A stretch of 64,000 bases of DNA from CAZYLZ01 sp964648335 (GTDB taxonomy: Bacteria > Patescibacteriota > Minisyncoccia > Phycocordibacterales > UBA2100). Below, piece after piece: positions 57,551-64,000 of the stretch. The DNA lies in contig CAZYLZ010000003.1 in assembly GCA_964648335.1 (NCBI GenBank), forward strand, positions 1 through 64,000, written 5' to 3'. The first letter of the stretch is position 1. Each line of letters begins with the position of its first letter. Under the pieces are notes generated by a model. The model did not search any database. It worked only from the letters and a program-made list of their open reading frames with translations, and was not told the origin of the DNA. A program made the translations under genes and the position numbers.

Positions 57551-60500
57551 ATGCGCCGCATACCGCAGGTCTTTTCTGCTTACGTCTTTATCATCGCCTG
57601 TGCGACTGTGATCACGGCGGTATCACTCTTGCCGCTTAGACTTGGTGCTGAGGTCGGGACTGCAAACTGCGCCGCGGGCTATGTAGAGGTGAATGGTGCC
57701 TGCAAGCCAGCGCAAGAGAACGAAAATGTAGGACAGACCAATGGTACGGATTCAAAAACAACTACTTCAAAAACGAACACTACAGATACTACTCATTGTG
57801 ATCTCACTACATTTCAAGCTGCAGTAGGCGGATCACAGTCATGTTACGAACCCGGTGTGATCGGCGGAAAAAGCGGTCAGTGCAGTCCGCCGCCAGGAGC
57901 AGCTACCTGCGCCTCGCTAAAAGAGTCCGCCATCAACGCGATGGGGGGAGGTGGAGTAGGTGGCAGTGTACCCACAAAGCCCGAAGATATAATCTTCGGC
58001 CCCGAAACGCCGGTGCAGTCATCGGGGCAGGTCATTCCCAACTCGGGCCAGCAGGCTCCTCTCGAAGTAGTAAATACCAAGGTGGTGAATACTCCGAGCG
58101 CGCTCGACCGACTTGAGTCCATGCTCGGCCTCGGCGAAAACGGATCGGGAGACAAGCCGACGACGCTCTTGCCGGGACCGGCCTCAGCAAACTTGTCCGA
58201 CTACACCAAATTTACTCCGTACGACAACGGTGCTCCGCAGTTCGACATGGCATCGGTGCGCGCTGCGCGTGCGGGCGATGCGTTTTACGACGGCGTCATG
58301 TCGAACCTGTTCAATAATCTTGATTCTCTACCGATGCAGTTTACGCCGCCGAACGTTGGCGACGTTTTAAGTGGAAGAATATTCGGACCACCGAGCACGT
58401 TTGCTCCTGTCGGTACCGCAGGGTTCACGCCGACGCCGGGGACAGGTATGGCACCGGGGCAGAATCTTGTTTCGCGGTCGGTTCCAACCAGTAATGTTCC
58501 AAATCCGCTCCAAAGTGCATACGACCGACTGACCAATCCGTTTTCTTCCTCTCCGCTTGCAGGGACAGCAGGCCTGCCAGGTGCACTTTTGGCGCAGATG
58601 TCGCCGTCTGGTCTTGCTAGCCTTACTCCGTCGCAACAGGCTACTTTGCAAGAGCAACTCGCGCGGTATCAAGAACAGCAGCCACAGAACACCGTCTTCA
58701 TGACGACCGACGCGGCAGGGCGACCGGTGCTTGCTCCGACTCCTGATTCTTTGACGCAGCCGCTTACGAGCGACCCATTTGCAGGAGAGAGTGCTGCGCT
58801 TGCGCGACTCGCCAACGGCGACAACCTCCTCGATCCAAACACCCCTGTGATTCCCGGGACGACACCGAGTGATTCGCTCAAGGGTATCGTCGAGGTGAGT
58901 GCAGCAACCCCATTGACCCCTGACGGCGCGTCGCTTGTGTCGACCGAAGACGTGCGTGATGCATTCCAACGAGGAAATTTCGGTGAGGCAATTGCAAAGG
59001 CAGGAGAGGGGATGATCGAGTCTACACAGCGTCTCTTGGCTTCGATAGGGCAGGGTTCTATAAAACTAATAGGTTTGGGAGCCGTAGAAAATACCATGCA
59101 GTCCGTTTCCGATGCTCTGGGGTTTTCGGGCACGGGCGGCGTCGACACACTTGCGGGCAGTGGGCAGGACGATATCCCGACAGGGGACATCGTCTATACC
59201 GATGCAAATAACAACGACCAAGGGACGCCGGGTGCACCGTCGGGAATTCCGGCACAGGCAACACCTGCATTGAGTCAATCCGAGAAAAATGCGCTTGCCG
59301 AGTACCAACAGGCACAGACCGCGGCGAACGATGTTGCCAACAGTACCGACGAACAAGTAAAAGCAGATGCGGCCGTCGCAAAGGCACAGAGTGCTCTCGA
59401 AAAATCGGGCATCGATCCGGAGACCGGTCAGAAGGTGGTCGAGACGAAACCGTTTAGTCCCGAGAATAATCCAGAACTCGGTGGGTCTAAGGAGCGTGCT
59501 GATGCGCTTAAGGACACAAATAAGACGACGACCGTCACGTATTGTGATCCTCCAAATTCCGATTGTACGAGGTTCAGGAATGTTGAATACCGGACTGAGG
59601 CGGAGGCGAAAGTTGCCGAGCAGGCTAACAAAACCGCAGAGTCGCTCGACCGTGACGTAAAGAGCATACAAGCAGAACAAAAAGCGCTCGCCGATGCACG
59701 TACGTGGGATCAAAAGGCGCGTGATCTTTTGCCCGACAGCTTGCGACCGGCGCCGAGCAAAGATTACCTTATCTGCAATGACGCAGACTGCACTAATCCA
59801 AAACAGGCTACCTACAACGAGTACAAAACCGCGACCGATCAGCAAATCGAGAGCCTTAAGGCAGCAGAGGCAGTAGAGAAATCAAAAGCCGCCTATATAG
59901 AGAATGGACTGCCATCGTCTGACAAGGTGGCCGAGAAGCTCTCGGGCGCGACTCTTGATAACCAGCCGCAGCGGACCTACTACGATATGTTCGGTAATGA
60001 ATATCGCAATGCCGAGGCGGCGAAGGGTGCCGATACTATTGCGCTCAATAACGAGTCACGTGCAGCGGCAATCAGCGGCACCGAAAAATCAGTGAGTGAC
60101 ATGGAAGCTCAAAAGGCGAAATATGATGCCGACGTCCAGGCGCAGATCGATGCGGGGAAGATCAAGCAGGCGGACCCCTTTGTGGTCACCGTCAACCAGA
60201 ATGGGAAGGAGGTCAAAATGTCGTTCGAAGAGTACAGGGCGCAGGCTGCAGCTAGCGTCGACGCGATGAAGCAGGAAATCGCCGATTCGAGTAAGGTGGC
60301 GCAAGATCTTAAACAGACCTTTGCACCACGTCCGGGCGACGGACCCTCGGTGCCACCAATAAGCGAAGAGGCAAAGATGCGAGACTTGGCCGAGCGGAAA
60401 CTAGAAGAGACCGCGGTGCTTAAAGCGGTCGAGGCTAAGACGAACCAAGACAAGGAGTTCGCTGCAATCGCCAAGCTTACCGATGCGCAGCGAAGAGACC

Positions 60501-63500
60501 AGGCTCCGCAGATAGAGGCGCGTCTTGCACAGGCTGCCAAGGATGTGAATGCATACACGACGAAGGCACAAGAGTTGGCTGGTGTCGTGCCGCAGACGCA
60601 AGAGACGAAGGATGCTGTCGCCGCTGTGGAGCGTGTGCTTACCCAGGGTACGACACAGCTCGAGCGCAACATTGCCGGTCTCAAAGACTGGGGTAAGGAC
60701 ATGACAGGACCTGTCGGGTTCATGGTGAGGTCTATCGGCGGAAGTCTCGGAAACGCGACAGAGCTGGTTACGAGTTATCTTCCGAATCAGCCCGCGCAGG
60801 TGGTGATAGGAAAGATGTTCGATACGAATCCCGAATTCACCAAGTTCATAACGCCGGTCAAGATCGCAGGCGAGCTCGTTAACGTGGTGAGCACGCCGTT
60901 GTTGCTCTCGTCACCAAGCCGTGCGATGGTCGAGAGTGCTCTTGCCTCGCAGCTTGAGGCGCGTACGGCCGCGCTCACATCCTCGCCGCTCATCTCTGCT
61001 CCATCGACCGCTGCCGCTACCGCCGACAGTGCGCTTGCGCGCGCTGCCGCTGTCCGTGCCGAGATTATGGATGCCGGTATACAGGCGCGCTTTGGGGCTC
61101 CAGTGGGTACGACCCCGGTAGTTGTGGAGTCGCGTCTGGCTCCTATTGCGTCGGTAGACGCGGCAGGAAATGGAGTGGTGCGCCTCGAGCCTGTCGTTAC
61201 CGCATCGTCGCGTGCCGAAGGTGCTGTTGTTGCGGAAGGACTCCCGGGTGCACGAGCAGGAGTGGGAGAGGTGGTCGGCGGCGGTATCGCTCGCGAGATT
61301 ACGGCAGCAGATATTGCAGCCAAAGCACCGGTTGCCGATTCGGCGTTCGGGCGCGTAGCACAGACCATAAAAGAAGCGGGTGGCCCTGACTTGCTCGGTC
61401 CGGCATGGAATAAGGCCGTGGCACCCGTAGAGACTGTAGTTTCGGGCGTCGAAGCAGCAGGTGCTTCGGCAGCACGACGCATCGATAACGCGGTTGCCGA
61501 TGCATACAAATTTATGAACGGTTCGTATCCGCCGGGCAGCTTTCGTGCATTTGAGGCGCAATTTCCGGCAGCAGAGAGGGCGGGGGTGAGTGCCGCCGTC
61601 GACGCCAATGCGGCGCTCGGCAGGACGCTCTCTGGCGAGGCAAAATCTGCCATCAGCGGTTATGAATCGGCTGCAGCGCAGGCAGCTGCCGAGCGTGCAC
61701 GTATGGAAGCAGCGACTGCCGCCGGACGTACGGCGACGGCTCGTGCCGAGGTGCAAGACGCACTAGCGGCTGCACGTGCCAGGCTCGAGCAGGCAGGATT
61801 AGAGCCGGTGGCGGCAGATAGTCTCGCGGTGAGAACAAGACCGCAGGTCGTGCCGACGGTAGTGGAGTCAGGTGCTACCGTCGCCGAACTTCAAAAAGGA
61901 GTTGCGCTCGATGCAGCTGCTACAGCCAAAGCAGTACCTGTCGAGAATGTGTCAAAAGCCAATGCTGCGCTTGCCGATACGGTTGCAGCTGCTGACAAAG
62001 GCGCTGCCGCCCGGGCGATCAAGAATTACGAAAGTGCTCAGGCTGATTTTGCAAAACTTGCGCGCGAGAATCCGAGCTCGAGCGCGCTCGATGCATCGGC
62101 TGCACGCATGCGCTCTGCTGCGCAAGACCTCGCCAAGTACGACCTCGAGCCCGCGACAGCCGGTTCGAAGGTGCTACAGAAGAGTATCGTTCCACAAAAG
62201 GACATCGTGACGCTCACACAGATAGAGAAGGATGTGAGTCAGGCGGTAAGCAAAGGTGACTACGCGAAGGCCTACGATGCGCTTCAGAAAGAGCGGCCGG
62301 CGCTCGCGATGGGAGACAACTCGCAGGCGTACCTCTTGTCGCCGTCGGGCCGCGCCCGCATCGAGCTTGAGAACAGATTATTTAATTACACAAATGAGGT
62401 AGCGCAAGGGATACGGATGGAGAATGCGCTTGCAAAAGCGGAACTGGTCAATGTTGAAGCGGCAGCAAAGGCACAGCCAACGAGTTTCTCGACGAATATT
62501 TCAAACGCGATAGCCGCTTGTTCCAAAGGTGGCTCGTGCGACCCGCGCATCCTGCTCACCAAGTCGCTCCCAAGTCCCGCACGGCTCTTGAACGGCGCAG
62601 TCACGGCAAGCATCGCGTTTCAGGCGCTGGCACCAACTGTTCAGGTGGCGCGCATGGTCGAAACTGGCGCTGCACGAGTAGCTGTAGTCTCGACTAAGGC
62701 GGCAAGTACGCCATACCTATATGGAAAGCTCGCCCCGGTCGTTTCGACAGACGCAGCGCGTGTCGCGTCGATAAAATCGGCAGTGACACCTGCACAGCTG
62801 GCGCAGTCGTATCGGATTCTCGCGTCGGTTCCCGAGGTAAAGGCGGCAGTAGCGTCACCCTCGGTACCGGCGGCGCAGGCAGCGGCAAGTCAGGCGACCG
62901 CAGTAGGCGACTACGCAACAAAGGTCGGATCTGCACTTAAGAGTGCCGGACTCGAGGCGACTCCCTTGGCGCAGACGATGGCACAGGTAGCGCGCGATCC
63001 GGCGCTTGCTCTGGCCGAGACTGCTCCGGTGCGCGCAGCACTTGCCGATGCAACTGCTCAGGCGCGAGCTGCGGCGATTGCTGCTTCGGCGGCAGGGACT
63101 GCGAGTGTTGCGCCAGTTCCCGCGACACCTGATTTCAGGGGGCTCAACGCAACGGCTCCGGTGATAGCCGAGGTTCTTGCACAACAGGCGTTTCTTTCAG
63201 ACCGGGGTCCGACTCTCTTCGAGAAACAACAACCAACAATACTCGGCTCGGCAGCAGAATTTATTAATCAAGTGGTCGGCATCACGCCTGCTGTTGCGCA
63301 GGGCCGCGACATTTGTGCAGGAAACAACTGCGGCGGGCATAAGTATGTCGGACAAGCGATGGAAAAAATTCGGTCAGTGCTTGGGTATGCACCAGGGGAA
63401 ATGGGGGTACGTATAGGGAATGGCGGTGAGCGCTACGCCACATATGCAAATCTCGGCGAATGGCTTGCAGCCGACATAATCAAGCGTCAGGCATATGTGA

Positions 63501-64000
63501 CGCAGCTCGGAAAGGATGTGCTTTTGGGGAACGATACGAATAGGAGTCAAGATGCGGCGTGGGCTGTTCCTGATCGTGATCATGCGCAACCAGTCGCGGT
63601 TTTGCGACAGCAGCGTTTGAATGCGTTCGCGAAATCGGGCCTTACGACAGAAGAGGCGACGACGCCATTTACCGCAAATGACATAGATAGGATCGAGAAG
63701 ATCTCTATCGCGACGGCCTGTGCTGAATATTCTAAGTGCAGTCCCGACTTTATTCCGCAAGCAGAGCGTGACCGCGCACGGCAGATATTGGCCCGAGCAG
63801 GTATTATTTCGCCGCAACAGACTGTTTCTGCTCCGTTAAGTGTGGCCGAGAAGCAAGTTGCGCAGAACGCGATCACCAATGCACAGGCTGCGGGTATGCG
63901 CATCCCAACGGCAGTGGCACAGGCACTCACGCCGTGGGCATTCCAAGAGCGACGCGCGGTCCTTGAGGGGCAGCGCATCATAAGTGAGGTCGCGCAGAAT
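57551..64000 (+). CDS. Giant secreted or surface protein, incomplete at the window edge (at least 2150 codons)
   Basis: From the ATG at 57551 I translated every codon to 64000 without a stop, 2150 residues so far. The N-terminus MRRIPQVFSAYVFIIACATV is a membrane anchor or signal, followed by a Cys pair (NCAAGYVEVNGACKP), a Thr/Lys linker and a second Cys group (QCSPPPGAATCASL). Next comes a Pro/Thr/Leu-rich part to about residue 500. Residues about 560-1050 are Ala/Lys/Glu-rich, probably coiled coil, with a short Cys pair (CNDADCTNP). Beyond that the protein is Ala- and Val-rich and helical, with isolated Cys clusters (AACSKGGSCDP; DICAGNNCGG). No catalytic domain is recognised. A TATCAT lies eight bases before the ATG, as at leaderless genes. 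Confidence 0.85.
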   Translation, partial: MRRIPQVFSAYVFIIACATVITAVSLLPLRLGAEVGTANCAAGYVEVNGACKPAQENENVGQTNGTDSKTTTSKTNTTDTTHCDLTTFQAAVGGSQSCYEPGVIGGKSGQCSPPPGAATCASLKESAINAMGGGGVGGSVPTKPEDIIFGPETPVQSSGQVIPNSGQQAPLEVVNTKVVNTPSALDRLESMLGLGENGSGDKPTTLLPGPASANLSDYTKFTPYDNGAPQFDMASVRAARAGDAFYDGVMSNLFNNLDSLPMQFTPPNVGDVLSGRIFGPPSTFAPVGTAGFTPTPGTGMAPGQNLVSRSVPTSNVPNPLQSAYDRLTNPFSSSPLAGTAGLPGALLAQMSPSGLASLTPSQQATLQEQLARYQEQQPQNTVFMTTDAAGRPVLAPTPDSLTQPLTSDPFAGESAALARLANGDNLLDPNTPVIPGTTPSDSLKGIVEVSAATPLTPDGASLVSTEDVRDAFQRGNFGEAIAKAGEGMIESTQRLLASIGQGSIKLIGLGAVENTMQSVSDALGFSGTGGVDTLAGSGQDDIPTGDIVYTDANNNDQGTPGAPSGIPAQATPALSQSEKNALAEYQQAQTAANDVANSTDEQVKADAAVAKAQSALEKSGIDPETGQKVVETKPFSPENNPELGGSKERADALKDTNKTTTVTYCDPPNSDCTRFRNVEYRTEAEAKVAEQANKTAESLDRDVKSIQAEQKALADARTWDQKARDLLPDSLRPAPSKDYLICNDADCTNPKQATYNEYKTATDQQIESLKAAEAVEKSKAAYIENGLPSSDKVAEKLSGATLDNQPQRTYYDMFGNEYRNAEAAKGADTIALNNESRAAAISGTEKSVSDMEAQKAKYDADVQAQIDAGKIKQADPFVVTVNQNGKEVKMSFEEYRAQAAASVDAMKQEIADSSKVAQDLKQTFAPRPGDGPSVPPISEEAKMRDLAERKLEETAVLKAVEAKTNQDKEFAAIAKLTDAQRRDQAPQIEARLAQAAKDVNAYTTKAQELAGVVPQTQETKDAVAAVERVLTQGTTQLERNIAGLKDWGKDMTGPVGFMVRSIGGSLGNATELVTSYLPNQPAQVVIGKMFDTNPEFTKFITPVKIAGELVNVVSTPLLLSSPSRAMVESALASQLEARTAALTSSPLISAPSTAAATADSALARAAAVRAEIMDAGIQARFGAPVGTTPVVVESRLAPIASVDAAGNGVVRLEPVVTASSRAEGAVVAEGLPGARAGVGEVVGGGIAREITAADIAAKAPVADSAFGRVAQTIKEAGGPDLLGPAWNKAVAPVETVVSGVEAAGASAARRIDNAVADAYKFMNGSYPPGSFRAFEAQFPAAERAGVSAAVDANAALGRTLSGEAKSAISGYESAAAQAAAERARMEAATAAGRTATARAEVQDALAAARARLEQAGLEPVAADSLAVRTRPQVVPTVVESGATVAELQKGVALDAAATAKAVPVENVSKANAALADTVAAADKGAAARAIKNYESAQADFAKLARENPSSSALDASAARMRSAAQDLAKYDLEPATAGSKVLQKSIVPQKDIVTLTQIEKDVSQAVSKGDYAKAYDALQKERPALAMGDNSQAYLLSPSGRARIELENRLFNYTNEVAQGIRMENALAKAELVNVEAAAKAQPTSFSTNISNAIAACSKGGSCDPRILLTKSLPSPARLLNGAVTASIAFQALAPTVQVARMVETGAARVAVVSTKAASTPYLYGKLAPVVSTDAARVASIKSAVTPAQLAQSYRILASVPEVKAAVASPSVPAAQAAASQATAVGDYATKVGSALKSAGLEATPLAQTMAQVARDPALALAETAPVRAALADATAQARAAAIAASAAGTASVAPVPATPDFRGLNATAPVIAEVLAQQAFLSDRGPTLFEKQQPTILGSAAEFINQVVGITPAVAQGRDICAGNNCGGHKYVGQAMEKIRSVLGYAPGEMGVRIGNGGERYATYANLGEWLAADIIKRQAYVTQLGKDVLLGNDTNRSQDAAWAVPDRDHAQPVAVLRQQRLNAFAKSGLTTEEATTPFTANDIDRIEKISIATACAEYSKCSPDFIPQAERDRARQILARAGIISPQQTVSAPLSVAEKQVAQNAITNAQAAGMRIPTAVAQALTPWAFQERRAVLEGQRIISEVAQN

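Overview
The window (about 54% GC) looks like chromosome of a Candidate Phyla Radiation (Patescibacteria) bacterium of the Parcubacteria/Paceibacteria type, possibly Kaiserbacteria-like. The lineage is inferred from the minimal rpmH-rnpA-yidC-khpB-dnaA-dnaN origin block, a short YidC, a KhpB reduced to KH and R3H, a Pol I without a visible proofreading motif, a relaxase-free PrgI/VirB4 secretion locus, many large Cys- and Gly-rich secreted proteins, and a tRNA-Lys without an encoded CCA. No insertion sequence, integrase or CRISPR array was seen.

Layout. 1-2190: partial TrmB-type regulator divergent from a CoaB-like/class II aldolase fusion and a MaoC-like hydratase. 2244-9588: ComM-type ATPase, a repeat-containing surface protein with a peptidoglycan-binding end, a cluster of four unknown small or medium genes, and a LysM-M23 peptidase. 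9861-12631: UvrD-type helicase and RsmA. 13015-25672: a type IV secretion-like operon (TSP3-bearing membrane protein, Ig-bearing secreted protein, VirB6-like, PrgI, a separate TraC/VirB4 N-domain-like protein, VirB4 ATPase, beta-propeller, pilin-like protein). 25679-30517: replication origin region with DnaA boxes on both sides of dnaA. 30518-40028: penicillin-binding protein, ruvC, a BTLCP cysteine protease, short yebC, ruvB, an unidentified structured RNA with its own promoter and terminator, PilB ATPase, M28 peptidase and an unknown gene. 40253-43854: tsaE, polA, holA. 43935-64000: secreted and surface protein region (two Gly-rich Ig proteins, an M15 peptidase, a LTD-like protein, a coiled-coil Ig protein and a giant open frame of at least 2150 codons that leaves the window), interleaved with tRNA-Lys, DoxX, SpoU, a Mur ligase, ruvA, rpsT and tRNA-Arg.

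How it works together. Most housekeeping genes have a -10 hexamer ending 6-7 bases before the start codon and no Shine-Dalgarno sequence, so they are probably leaderless. Six accessory genes (309, 1605, 34251-, 40028-, 56589, 57234) instead carry a clear GGAG-type Shine-Dalgarno, and several have their own hairpin terminators; they may be separately acquired. The envelope theme is strong: a secretion apparatus, three peptidases, a pilus ATPase and at least six secreted proteins. Three of the secreted proteins share a 29-residue two-cysteine motif with exactly conserved spacing.

The most unusual items are the structured RNA at about 35993-36487, the giant open frame from 57551, the two-cysteine PW motif, the tRNA-associated palindromic repeats, and the contrast between leaderless and Shine-Dalgarno genes.
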